Source: Pseudopyrenochaeta lycopersici (Eukaryota > Ascomycota > Dothideomycetes > Pleosporales > Pseudopyrenochaetaceae). Taken from it: 64,000 bases of DNA. The stretch spans positions 2,046,001 to 2,110,000 of the forward strand of contig NHZP01000005.1 in NCBI GenBank assembly GCA_003313425.1, in the 5' to 3' direction. The notes under the pieces are model-generated. The model worked only from the letters and a program-made list of their open reading frames with translations. It did no database searches and was not told the DNA's origin. The position numbers and the translations under genes are program-made. Below are positions 46,191 to 56,737 of the stretch, one piece after another (position 1 is the stretch's first letter; each line of letters starts with the position of its first letter).

Positions 46191-49089
46191 CAGGCTTGTC
46201 GTCAACAGTTGGATTATTGCCAATACCAATATATATTGCCAATACCAATACCAATACCAATCCAATAAGGTTCTAGCCTTATTAGCAGCTTATTGGCAAA
46301 TACTATATAGTTTCTTCTGCATTTTCTGGCCTTATAAGTGCTGCAAATCACGTATTGGCAGTAATTTAATTATATATATAAGTAATGCTTGATATATTAC
46401 TGCTCTTCAAGTGTAGTTGTAGGTGCTCGGCAAAGCCTCGGCTAGCTGACAGAACCCCTCAAATTTAAACACTCAGCACCCCCCAAAGTTATTCTAGCCA
46501 TTAATAACCAAACTTCATCAAATTCCATTCACATACGGTCTGTTTCATTAAATATGGACCCTACAGAACAGGCAAATAATACAGCTTCTGTAGCTTATTA
46601 CTCATCTCCAACGCCAGCGGCCAGCCGCAAACGAACTGCTAGTCAGTCTACTTCTAGCGAGCATGCTACAACAAGATCTTCTAAAAAGTAAGCTCTTAGA
46701 ATATAGTCCTACGCCCGGAGGCAAGGCCCTAGCGAACCAACGCATGATAAGAACCGCAATCCAATCTGGTACTGTGCAGATCCAGGATGCAACACTCCTC
46801 ATCTTGTGTATAGTGTCCAGTCAACAAACGCTGCTCGAAACCATATGAAATCAAAGCATAGTATAATTGTTAAAGAGGAGGAAGAGTCTCTAGTTAGGAA
46901 AGCAACAAATATGTCACTAGAGAAGTTATTTAAGAATGCAGAAGAGCAGGTTAACGAAAAGAGAGAGAAAGTGCAGAGGGAGGTGTTTTTATCTATTATT
47001 AAGAGAGAGGAAGTTCAAGAGGCTCTAGCTCGACTTATCGTAGCCCAGAACTTACCGTACAACGCTGTTGAATGGCCAGAATTACGCAGTCTTCTCATTC
47101 AACTTAATCCGGCAGTTAAACCCTTCCTTATCGATTCTCACACAACTGTCCCTCGTGTTATCGAAACCTGCTTTAATTCACGCTAAGAGGAAGTCAAAGC
47201 TGAGATGCTTGATACAGAATATGAAATACACCTCGCTGCAGACGCCTGGAGTGGCCCTAATCGCAAACGGTTCCTTGCTATAACAGCCCACTTTGTTAAC
47301 CGCGATGGTATCCTTCAGAAGTATACTCTTAGATTTATTAAGCTACTAGACTCTAAGAAGGGAATTCACTAGTTCGAAGCTCTTCTTCCCTACCTAGAGA
47401 AGTATGAGATATAGGCAAAGCTGGGCTACTTTATTGGCGATAATGACGGCACTAATAACGTCCTCTGCCGTTAACTTGAGGCCTGGCTTAGACTTAAAGG
47501 TATCCAGAATTGGAAGGCAGCCCACCGAAGAATCCGCTGCCAAGGGCACGTTCTCAATATCATCGCTTCAGCGTTCTTATTTGCCAAGGACAAAGAAGCT
47601 GTTGAAGCTGTGATAAAGCAGCTTACAGAGGATGAGACACTTAGTTTTGAGAAGGCACTAACAGAGAACTTTGAAGAAGCTACAGCTATCAAATGGCGTT
47701 AAATGGGCCCACTTGGAAAGCTTCATAACTTCGTTAAGTGGCTCCGATCCAATTACAATGAGTACCACAAGTTTAAGCAGATAGCTGGCCGGACAATACC
47801 AATGGACAACGACACCCGGTGGAATAGCTGGCTTCAAATGCTGGAGGTGGCTTACGATAACGAAGATACCGTCAACAAGTTCCTACACTCAAACTACAGC
47901 CAACTTGAAAGGGACTATCTTACTCCTAGTGATTGGGAGCTCCTCTACCATACTCGCGACTTCCTTAAACCTCTCGAACAAGCTACTAAGTTCTGTGAGA
48001 GCCCTTTTGCTTGCCTAGATCGAACACCATACACAATGGACTTTATACTTGCTCATTTAAAGGAATCTGAGGTAGGTAATATTAATTTTTCCTAAAGTCT
48101 ACTAAGATATGAACCTAGATTCTGAAGCTAATATTTTACAGGAGCAACATAAGAACAACCCTACCCTTCTTAGCAGCATTCGAACAGCGTGGTATTCCTT
48201 TGATAAATACTTTATTAAAGCTGACGAGGTCCCTACCTACTGCGCAGCCACACTCCTTCACCCTTCCCGTCGAAAGAACTATCTAGAACGCAATTGGGAG
48301 CCTAAATGGGTAAAGGATATATCTCCAAAGGTGCAGAAGTACTGGGAGAACAACTTTAAGGGCAAACACCCTGCTATAGTGGATGATATCTCAATACATC
48401 CTATAGCAACAGATAAGTTCGCCCAGTGGCACCAGAAGCAGAGGCTTGCTGTACACGCTGCAGATGAGTTTATCTCCTTTACTGAGAATGATCCCTGTGA
48501 GCTCCCTCTTAACATAGAGCCTTATAAGTGGTGGCTACAGCCTCAGCAACAGAAGAGCTATCTGAACTTATCAAAAATGGCTGTTAATATTCTTTCTTGT
48601 CCCTCTATGTCTGCTGAGCCGGAACGTGTCTTTTCTGGGGCTCGTCGCACTATATTATGGTTAAGAATTAAGCTTAGATCAAAGAATATTGAGATAGGAG
48701 AGTGTTTGAAGTCATAGCAACGTATATATGTTCAGAGGGACGGTGAATATGTAGCAGAGCTGAGAGCACTTAACGAGCGTTGGATTCAAGACGACAACCC
48801 AGAAGTCCTTGGACGCGATGATGATAGTCATATGCCTTTAGACGATACGCAGAGTGAGTCACTAGAGTCTAGCATCTTATCTGGCCCTCGTACTATTAAT
48901 TCCAAAAGTCTGTTTGTAGAGTAGAACTATTATACCATGCTAAGACTGGCGATAGGCGTATTGGCAACCTTATTGGCACGTTATTAACACATTATTGGCA
49001 CATTATTGGTATTAGCAAAACGGTTAACCAATATCTTAGTATTAGCAAAAAGTGCTAATAGCCTTATTGAATTGTTAACGACAAGCCTG
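46191..49089 (+). mobile_element. hAT-B copy 2, inserted in Copia-1
   Basis: The element has the CAGGCTTGTCGTCAACA left end and its degenerate inverted copy on the right (GTTAACGACAAGCCTG), with target duplication AGGGATGC at 46183-46190 and 49090-49097. Removing it restores the Copia-1 C-terminus (KPLPRDA-YENLVNRL). Confidence 0.93.
46554..48924 (+). pseudogene. hAT-B2 transposase, RIP-damaged
   Basis: Same protein as hAT-B1: MDPTEQ start, BED finger, core motifs (DNDTRWNSW) and dimerisation region (LSCPSMSAEPERVFSGARRT) ending LFVE. Its last exon (48109-48717) is the cleanest of the three copies and reads through 202 codons. Stops occur at about 46689, 47184, 47370, 47413, 47473 and 47700. 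The same intron (GTAGGT...AAG, about 48074-48108) is present. None of the three copies could make a full protein alone, although their damaged sites only partly coincide. Confidence 0.85.
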
Positions 49090-49172
49090 AGGGATGCTTA
49101 TGAGAATCTGGTGAATAGACTTAGGATAGACAAGAGCTCCTGTATTAGACTCGCCACCTGCAGTTAGTGGGA

Positions 49173-49341
49173 GAATTGTTTCTGAACAGCACATGACGAG
49201 GTGGCGTATATGCCTATAGGCAAATACGCCACGATGGAGTCTGTGGCTTGTCTGCCTATGTAGACGGGGACAGTCTACATGTATATAAGTACACACAAGC
49301 CTATAGGTTAATCTATACACTTGAAGAATCACATTTTTAAC
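49173..49341 (+). repeat. Copia-1 3' LTR
   Basis: 169 bp; it differs from the 5' LTR by CCCATA to CCTATA and TTCAAC to TTTAAC. A short purine run (AGTGGGA) precedes it, the likely plus-strand primer. Confidence 0.9.
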
Positions 49342-51313
49342 TCCCTAGGGTAGCCCTGCCTGCGGTAGGTCCATTATCTCTGTAGTATTGCTATTCACTA
49401 CTACTGACGCTTTTCGTTGGCTGCAGAAGTTGACGATCCAGTCCACTAATTGGCTAGGGATTCTCCTGTCCTGTAGTCTTCTAGCAAGCACAGTAATATT
49501 AACGCTATTATAAGCGCCCTTTACATCGAAACTAACTAAGCTCAGAACTCTTCTGTCTCTCCAGGCTTGGAAGACGCTTTCTTAGAGAATAGTTAAGGCT
49601 TAAGCTGTCGATCTTCCTTTTCTTGCCCTAAAATGGCTCTTCGGAAGCAGACGATGCGTCTCCGCTAGGAACAACAATCTTTCTGCTACTACTGCTTCTA
49701 GGTTCTTCCCCAAGGTAGCGAGGAGGGAGATAGGTTAGTATGCCTTTGCTACTGTATAGTCCGATTTGTTTAGCTTCTGCAGAGGCACAATCTTCGCAAT
49801 CTTCTATGTCCTAGGGAGTGTCGCGGTCTCGAGGGATACTCTGAACAACGCTACTATGTGGTGTTTAAGGACTGGCTACAGTTGTTACCACACAATAGCT
49901 GGAAAGTCGTCAGGTCCTAGTGCCTTGTATGAACTGGACGCGAATATTGCCCTGTGCACTTTGGTTTCCGACAGTGGTTCTATTGGCAGGGTCTCGCCGG
50001 ATCCCTCTTCCTCCTAGTCCTCTACGATATCCGCTGGAGGTTTGAAGAACTCTCCTAGTAAACATCTTGCGATGTTACTGTTAGATGTGCTGAGCCTAAC
50101 GTCTGTCCTAAGAGATAGTATCCTTGCAAAGGCAGTGCTATGTGATAGATCCAAGTAACGGGCTATGTCCCAGATGTTCCGAGATTCAGCAACAAAGTCC
50201 TGCCAGTGAGTCTTCCTTTAATTTCTGATGGCGTTGTGGTATCTCTTCCGATAGGTTTCTATCATGTGTTAGAGGTGTAGGTCAACTATGTTCGCTCTCC
50301 GTGCTGCTCTTGCCCTATTACGCTAGTAAGTGTAGCTTTTCCTAAGCTCCGTTAAGTCTTCCGTCTACCATCTCTTCGTATATTGTGATGGCCTGGCTAC
50401 TAGGACGTGTTTCTCGATTGTTGGCCCCACGCATTCAGTGATAAACTGGCAGTATTCGTCGACGTTACTGGGGTTTTGTGGCTATAGGCGAAGCTTTAGC
50501 GCTTTAGTGACTCCTTTCCTTATTAAGTCCTATCGTGCTTTCTTCCAGAGCTTCCTTAGTGGTCCTCTCCTGTGTACAAGATCAATAGAGAATTCCGTGC
50601 AGATGGCCATGTGGTCAGAACCATGTGCCGTCATGTCCGTCGTGCACCCCTGTACTTCTAACGCGAGTTCCTAGGTCACAAGGATCAAGTCAATTGTTAA
50701 ATTATGTTCTCCACTGTAGGAGAGCCATGTTTCGGTTCCCCTAGGGAGTGGACATTAAAGATCAAATTCTGACATGAGTTAGATGATAGGTTCACCTTCT
50801 CCTTAACGGGGAGAAGTTGCCACCGCATCACCACCCCAGAGCTAATCGTGCCTGTTAAAGTCCCTAGCAATTAGCAGTTCAACCCGTCTACTATAATTGC
50901 GGCAGACAGTCTCGATCGTCGTCCGAATTATGTTAAGCCTGCTGTTTAGTTCGTCGTCCTCCAGGTCCGATTTAATCGGGACATAGACTGAAATAGCGAG
51001 TAGGGGTCCAGTCTCTAACTTAATTAGAAGTGCCGCTATATCGGTGGATCCGGTCGATACTAGTCGTGCAGTGATGTTTTTGTGTACCCAGAGTATGGCT
51101 CTAGGTCGTGGGTTCCCTTTAGAGTGCTCTGGAAGGAATGGTGTCTAGTATGGGTGGGATTAAGGGGCCGTCTTATATTCTCCGTCTTAGTTATAGAATA
51201 AGTATGGTTCTGAAATAAGAAGTAGGCTAAAGCCTTCGAGGTCGTGATCGTTCATAATACTGTGTTGCGCTTCGCTCATTTTCCTTACGTTTGCTTGAAG
51301 TACTTTAAACTTT

Positions 51314-52780
51314 CTAGACATGTCGGGGAGGGTTCGCTTTATCTAGCAGTCTCTTGTATTTAGGGCAGCCTCTATCACTGGCTTTGTGTGGGCTGGCGCA
51401 GTTAGCGCACTTTAGGGTTTCGGAGGCGCAGTCACTTTCCACATAGCCAGCTCTAGCACATAGCCCGCATGTTAGCTCCCTGGCTAGGCACCTCCGCGCT
51501 TCATGGTTGCCAAATTTCTAGCATTTAAAACAGCGTCGGGGTTTAGTAACTTGTTCATACTTTTTAGTGTATGCTACTTCCCTATCAACCTCTAGATACT
51601 TGCGGTGTATGAGTTCGTCCGCTTCCTGCTTGCTGCTGAGGTAGAGGGCGATAGAGCAGTAGAGTTTGTCTAGGTTCGGACGGCCCACAAAGCGTATCTT
51701 CTTAATAGACACTCCGTTCTCGGCGCCTAATTTTGCACAGGCATTATCGCGGAAGTTTATCCGCGAGTTATCACAGATACTGTTCTTACTAACCCTATCT
51801 ACTTTAACTAGGTACCATTATTCACCCTGTATCCGGGCTCCGCGGAAGTGGGACTAGACCTATTTGTCATGCTTCTTAGCTTTGGCAGCTTCCTCGTAGG
51901 TTCTTAAACATATCCTGACTTTGTATGGGTCTGTTACCGTTTTCGCAATTCCGATCTAATTAATGTCTTTAGTATTGGCGTGGCTGTTAAAGGCTTGCCT
52001 CACTCAGTCTCTAATTTCTTTAACGTTAGCAACCTAAAGTTGCGTGTTAACTAGCCCGGAGAGGTTAAGGGTAATTCCCGGGAGCTTTTACTAGTCTAAT
52101 AGTTAGGTCGGACTAGGAGTCGCCGTTGGAGATCTGTTTAGTATTATTCCACGAGCTGCTACTGCAGCCTATGATGAGCGATTTGCTCTAAGCATTTGCA
52201 ACTCACTTCTAAGAGCGGTAATTTCTTCTCGCAATGTCGCATTCTGGTCATTCTGCACGTTGTTCTGGCTTATTAGCTCCTCGACCTTCGTACCCAGTAT
52301 GGCATTCTGGACTCGCAGCGTTTCGTTCTGCTTTTCTAGCGCGACCTGATTGGTTCTAATCTCCTCCATCTTCACTTCTTGCCTCATGATGGTGTCCCGG
52401 AGGCTCGCGATAAGCCAAGTCACCTCTTCCCATCTAGTGTGTGACGGCTCGGGTGACCTTCTCTGCCTCGCTCGCAGTCTGGTTACACGGTTTGTATTGC
52501 TCGGGGTCGCGTTCGTCGGTCGATCGGACTGGATTGGGCATGTGCTTGCGTTTGAGCTGGGAACGACGGGGTCGGCTGTCGCTCCTCCCCATGTTGTTCC
52601 ATCAAAGAAGGTGACGGGTTGAGATCTGCGTTGTGGACGAGCTGTTTGGCTATTGTCGGTGGTGTTGGTTCGGGGTTCATCGGTCGACGCGTCGAGACGC
52701 GTCGGCGTCCGATCTGGCGGGTCAGGTGGATGCTCTTGCAGGAAGACGTTGTATTCTGGCGGAGATGTCTGTCTTTCCAT
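51314..52780 (-). pseudogene. LINE ORF1 (Gag-like), left-arm copy
   Basis: Start ATG at 52780 (MERQTSPPEYNVF). A Pro/Thr/Arg-rich N-terminus precedes a heptad-type coiled coil (about residues 125-200, KMEEIRTNQVALEKQNETL) and, after a TAG at about 52171, a region ending in three CCHC-type knuckles (51390-51545: CFKC...; CGLCARAGYVESDC; CANCASPHKASDRGC). It mirrors 53047-54513 base for base in position. The stop at 52171 is TGG-to-TAG relative to the right copy, so the two copies were mutated independently. Confidence 0.82.
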
Positions 52781-52788
52781 CCGGGTTT

Positions 52789-53038
52789 TGAAACTCGTTC
52801 TTATTAACGTCGTTTATTGGGATTTCCAAGAGTTCAAGTACTATAAGAGTTCCTGTCTGTTTTAGATGGAGGGTGGCCTGCAGCTATATGTTCATGAGAG
52901 ATTACTAATTCTCGAATCATGTGACCAATACTGGCTTACAGTATCTGCATTGGCCGCGCCCCAGCATGGGTCATTGACTCAATCAACACCAGTCGCTCGG
53001 ACGAGACCAATAAGGCAAACAGAGACGAAAAAGGCCAC
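52789..53038. other. Spacer at the centre of the inverted repeat
   Basis: The 250 bp hold the last 65 bp of the left LINE 5' end (to 52853), the 14-bp target duplication (52854-52867) and 171 bp of MULE-side flank. The flank has no recognisable coding motif. The right arm lacks the LINE's outermost 65 bp. Confidence 0.75.
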
Positions 53039-53046
53039 AAACCCGG

Positions 53047-54513
53047 ATGGAAAGACAGACATCTCCGCCAGAATACAACGTCTTCCTGCAAGAGCATCCA
53101 CCTGACCCGCCAGATCGGACGCCGACGCGTCTCGACGCGTCGACCGATGAACCCCGAACCAACACCACCGACAATAGCCAAACAGCTCGTCCACAACGCA
53201 GATCTCAACCCGTCACCTTCTTTGATGGAACAACATGGGGAGGAGCGACAGCCGACCCCGTCGTTCCCAGCTCAAACGCAAGCACATGCCCAATCCAGTC
53301 CGATCGACCGACGAACGCGACCCCGAGCAATACAAACCGTGTAACCAGACTGCGAGCGAGGCAGAGAAGGTCACCCGAGCCGTCACACACTAGATGGGAA
53401 GAGGTGACTTGGCTTATCGCGAGCCTCCGGGACACCATCATGAGGCAAGAAGTGAAGATGGAGGAGATTAGAACCAATCAGGTCGCGCTAGAAAAGCAGA
53501 ACGAAACGCTGCGAGTCCAGAATGCCATACTGGGTACGAAGGTCGAGGAGCTAATAAGCCAGAACAACGTGCAGAATGACCAGAATGCGACATTGCGAGA
53601 AGAAATTACCGCTCTTAGAAGTGAGTTGCAAATGCTTAGAGCAAATCGCTCATCATGGGCTGCAGTAGCAGCTCGTGGAATAATACTAAACAGATCTCCA
53701 ACGGCGACTCCTAGTCCGACCCAACTATTAGACTAGTAAAAGCTCCCGGGAATTACCCTTAACCTCTCCAGGCTAGTTAACACGCAACTTTAGGTTGCTA
53801 ACGTTAAAGAAATTAGAGACTGAGTGAGGCAAGCCTTTAACAGCCACGCCAATACTAAAGACATTAATTAGATCGGAATTGCGAAAACGGTAACAGACCC
53901 ATACAAAGTTAGGATATGTTTGAGAACCTACGAGGAAGCTGCCAAAGCTAAGAAGCATGACGAATAGGTCTAGTCCCACTTCCGCGGAGCCCGGATACAG
54001 GGTGAATAATGGTACCTAGTTAAAGTAGATAGGGTTAGTAAGAACAGTATCTGTGATGACTCGCGGATAAACTTCCGCGATGATGCCTGTGCAAAATTAG
54101 GCGCCGAGAACGGAGTGTCTATTAAGAAGATACGCTTCGTGGGCCGTCCGAACCTGGACAAACTCTACTGCTCTATCGCCCTCTACCTCAGCAGCAAGCA
54201 GGAAGCGGACGAACTCATACACCGTAAGTATCTAGAGGTCGATGGGGAAGTAGCATACACCAAAAAGTATGAACAAGTTGCTAAACCCCGACGCTGTTTC
54301 AAATGCTAGAAATTTGGCAACCATGAAGCGCGGAGGTGCCTAGCCAGGGAGCTAACATGCGGGCTATGTGCTAGAGCTGGCTATGTGGAAAGTGACTGCG
54401 CCTCCGAAACCCTAAAGTGCGCTAACTGCGCCAGCCCACACAAAGCTAGTGATAGAGGCTGCCCTGAATACAAGAGACTGCTAGATGAAGCGAACCCTCC
54501 CCGACATGTCTAG
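53047..54513 (+). pseudogene. LINE ORF1 (Gag-like), right-arm copy
   Basis: 489 codons in one frame. The first 229 codons (53047-53736) are open to a TAG, longer than in the left copy because Trp replaces the stop after NRSS. Pro/Thr-rich N-terminus, long coiled coil, then a region with a few stops ending in three CCHC-type knuckles (54295-54475). The final TAG (54511-54513) lies 8 bp past the ORF2 ATG at 54506, so the two ORFs overlap as in Tad-clade LINEs. The first 700 bp are almost free of RIP damage, unlike the rest. Confidence 0.82.
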
Positions 54514-56480
54514 AAAGTTTAAAGTACTTCAAGCAAACGTAAGGAAAATGAGCGAAGCGCAACACAGTATTATGAACGATCACGACCTCGAAGGCTTTAG
54601 CCTACTTCTTATTTTAGAACTATACTTATTCTATAACTAAGACGGAGAATATAAGACGGCCCCTTAATCCTACCCATACTAGACACTATTCCTTCTAGAG
54701 TACTCTGAAGGGAACCCACGACTTAGAGCTATGCTCTGGGTACATAAAAACATTACTGCACGACTGGTATCGACCGGATCTACCGATATAGCGGCACTTC
54801 TAATTAAGTTAGAGACTGGACCCCTACTCGCTATTTCAGTCTATGTCCCGATTAAATCGGACCTGGAGGACGACGAACTAAACAGCAGGCTTAACATAAT
54901 TCGGACGATGATCGAGACTGTCTGCCGCAATTATGGTAGACGGGTTGAACTGCTAATTGCTGGGGACTTTAACAGGCACGATTAGCTCTGGGGTAGTGAT
55001 GCGGTGGCAACTTCTCCCCGTTAAGGAGAAGGTGAACCTATTATCTAACTTATGTTAGAATTTGATCTTTAATGTCTACTCCCTAGGGGAACCGAAACAT
55101 GGCTCTCCTACAGTGGAGAACATAATTTAACAATTGACTTGATCCTTGTGACCTAGGAACTCGCGTTAGAAGTACAGGGGTGCACGACGGACATGACGGC
55201 ACATGGTTCTGACCACATGGCCATCTGCACGGAATTCTCTATTGATCTTGTACACAGGAGAGGACTACTAAGGAAGCTCTAGAAGAAAGCACGATGGGAC
55301 TTAATAAGGAAAGGAGTCACTGAAGCGCTAAAGCTTCGCCTATAGCCACAAAACCCTAGTGACGTCGACGAATACTGCCAGTTTATCACTAAATGCGTGG
55401 GGCCAACAATCGAGAAACACGTCCTAGTAGCCAGGCCATCACAATATACGAAGAGATGGTGGACGGAAGACTTGACGGAGCTTAGGAAAAGCTACACTTA
55501 CTGGCGTAATAGGGCAAGAGCAGCACGGAGAGCGAACATGGTTAACCTACACCTCTAACACATGATAGAAACCTATCAGAAGAGATACTACGACGCCATC
55601 AGAAATTAAAGGAAGACTCACTGGCAGGACTTTGTTGCTGAATCTCGGAACATCTGGGACATAGCCCGTTACTTGGATCTATCACATAGCACTGCCTTTG
55701 CAAGGATACTATCTCTTAGGACAGACGTTGGGCTCAGCACATCTAACAGTAACATCGCAAGATGTTTACTAGGAGAGTTCTTCAAACCTCCAGCGGATAT
55801 CGTGGAGGACTAGGAGGAAGAGGGATCCGGCGAGACCCTGCTAATGGAACCACTGTCGGAAACCGAAGTGCACAGGGCAATATTCGCGTCCAGTCTATAC
55901 AAGGCACTAGGACCTGACGACTTTCTAGCTATTGTGTGGTAACAACTGTGGCTAGTCCTTAAACACCACATAGTAGCGTTGTTTAGAGTATCCCTCGAGA
56001 CCGCGACACTCCCTAGGACATGGAAGATTGCGAAGATTGTGCCTCTGCGGAAGCTAAACAAATCGGACTATACGGTAGTAAAGGCATACTGACCTATCTC
56101 CCTCCTCGCTACCTTGGGGAAGAACCTAGAAGCAGTAGTAGCAGAAAGATTGTTGTTCCTAGCGGAGACGCATCGTCTGCTTCCGAAGAGCTATTTTGGG
56201 GTAAGAAAAGGAAGATTGACAGCTTAAGCCTTGACTATTCTCTAAGAAAGCGTCTTCTAAGCCTGGAGAGACAGAAGAGTTCTGAGCTTAGTTAGTTTTG
56301 ATGTAAAGGGCGCTTATAATGGCGTTGATGTTACTGTGCTTGCTAGAAGACTATAGGACAGGAGAATCCCTGGCCGATTAGTGGACTGGATCGTCAACTT
56401 CTGCAGCTAATGAAAAGCGTTAGTGGTAGTGAATGGCGATACTACGGAGATAATGGACCTACCGCAGGCAGGGCTACCCT
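54506..56480 (+). pseudogene. LINE ORF2, right-arm copy, truncated by Copia sequence
   Basis: The frame starts MSRKFKVLQANVRKMS, then an APE endonuclease (AMLWVHKNI, LLIAGDFNRHD with a TAG for the following Gln/Trp, TAHGSDHMAICTEF) and the reverse-transcriptase N-half (VSLETATLPRTWKIAKIVPL, SFDVKGAYNGV) to the Copia LTR at 56486. Stops are frequent (TAG/TAA). The rest of RT, RNase H and the C-terminal knuckle are absent from this arm because the duplication stopped inside Copia-1. Confidence 0.8.
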
Positions 56481-56737
56481 AGGGAGTTGAAAATGTGATT
56501 CTTTAAGTGTATAGATTGACCTATGGGCTTGTGTGTACTTATATACATGTAGACTGTCCCCGTCTACATAGGCAGACAAGCTACAGACTCCATCGTGGCG
56601 TATTTGCCTATAGGCATATACGCCACCTCGTCATGTGCTGTTCAGAAACAATTCTCCCACTAACTGCAGGTGGCGAGTCTAATACAGGAGCTCTTGTCTA
56701 TCCTAAGTCTATTCACTAGATTCTCATGAGCATCCCT

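Larger units (their letters stand above)
40024..49167 (+). pseudogene. Copia-1 Gag-Pol polyprotein with inserted zinc-cluster domain
   Basis: One reading frame runs from about 40024 through 46190, and after removal of hAT-B2 from 49098 to TAG at 49165-49167. The start codon is not clear. Order: Gag (40080-40890, MEKLKGLCKMNDARALD) with a CKGCNK knuckle; protease (WIVDSGANVCIAND, 41308); GAG-pre-integrase (KWHRRIGHLSVQS, 41845); integrase (MHADAWG, DNEFPLYR, ERGFRTDRERA, about 42040-42700); a Cys-rich array (43384-44220); reverse transcriptase (KARFVVRGFSQIYGLDF, KTAFLNGDLE, YVDDINIF); RNase H (STCKAEYVARYKATQEII). All stops I checked are TAA/TAG at probable Gln codons, with no frameshift, so the array belonged to the living element. 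Confidence 0.85.
39812..49341 (+). mobile_element. Copia-type retrotransposon (Copia-1) with hAT-B2 inside and a zinc-cluster array
   Basis: 169-bp LTRs sit at both ends, and target duplication TCCCT lies at 39807-39811 and 49342-49346. The LTRs differ at two CpA sites only (C to T). It inserted in the central reverse-transcriptase motif of the LINE. Without hAT-B2 it is about 6.6 kb, longer than Copia-2 by roughly 1.6 kb, mostly because of extra sequence between integrase and reverse transcriptase. Confidence 0.93.
32761..51321 (-). pseudogene. LINE ORF2: endonuclease, reverse transcriptase, RNase H (split in three)
   Basis: Start ATG at 51321 (MSRKFKVLQANVRKMS), which overlaps the end of ORF1 by 8 bp. 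Segments are 49347-51321, 38774-39806 and 32761-33504. The first holds an APE-type endonuclease (QANVRK; LLIAGDFNRHD in the sister copy; GSDHMAI) and the reverse-transcriptase N-half (SFDVKGAYN). The Copia splits it exactly between QAGLP-stop and GSPLSPILFLYFNAG, a central RT motif; FVDDYTA follows. The second segment continues the RT and thumb. The chromovirus then cuts the RNase H domain (HVELIAIQAAL; VSDSQTAIRAV; VQWVPAHAKTTG). A C-terminal CECERQTPETVRHFLFEC zinc knuckle ends the protein at 32761. Several RIP-type stops are present. Confidence 0.82.
45200..52788 (+). repeat. Left arm of a 7.6-kb inverted repeat
   Basis: This arm is the inverted counterpart of 53039-60627. Paired landmarks always sum to 105827: hAT-B ends (46191/59636, 49089/56738), LTR ends (49173/56654, 49341/56486) and ORF1 starts (52780/53047). 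I therefore detect no net insertion or deletion across 7,589 bp. Differences seen are single-base transitions. Confidence 0.9.
32379..52853 (-). mobile_element. Tad-like LINE retrotransposon carrying a chromovirus and a Copia
   Basis: The element reads right to left. The 3' tail is a TTGA tandem repeat, and TGTCTGTTTTAGAT flanks both ends (32365-32378 and 52854-52867) as a 14-bp target duplication in MULE DNA. Its own length without insertions is about 5.7 kb. It has ORF1 (coiled coil plus CCHC knuckles) and ORF2 (APE endonuclease, reverse transcriptase, RNase H, C-terminal CCHC), the plan of the Tad clade. Interruptions: a chromovirus at 33510-38768 (TSD GCTCG) and a Copia at 39812-49341 (TSD TCCCT). 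Confidence 0.88.
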
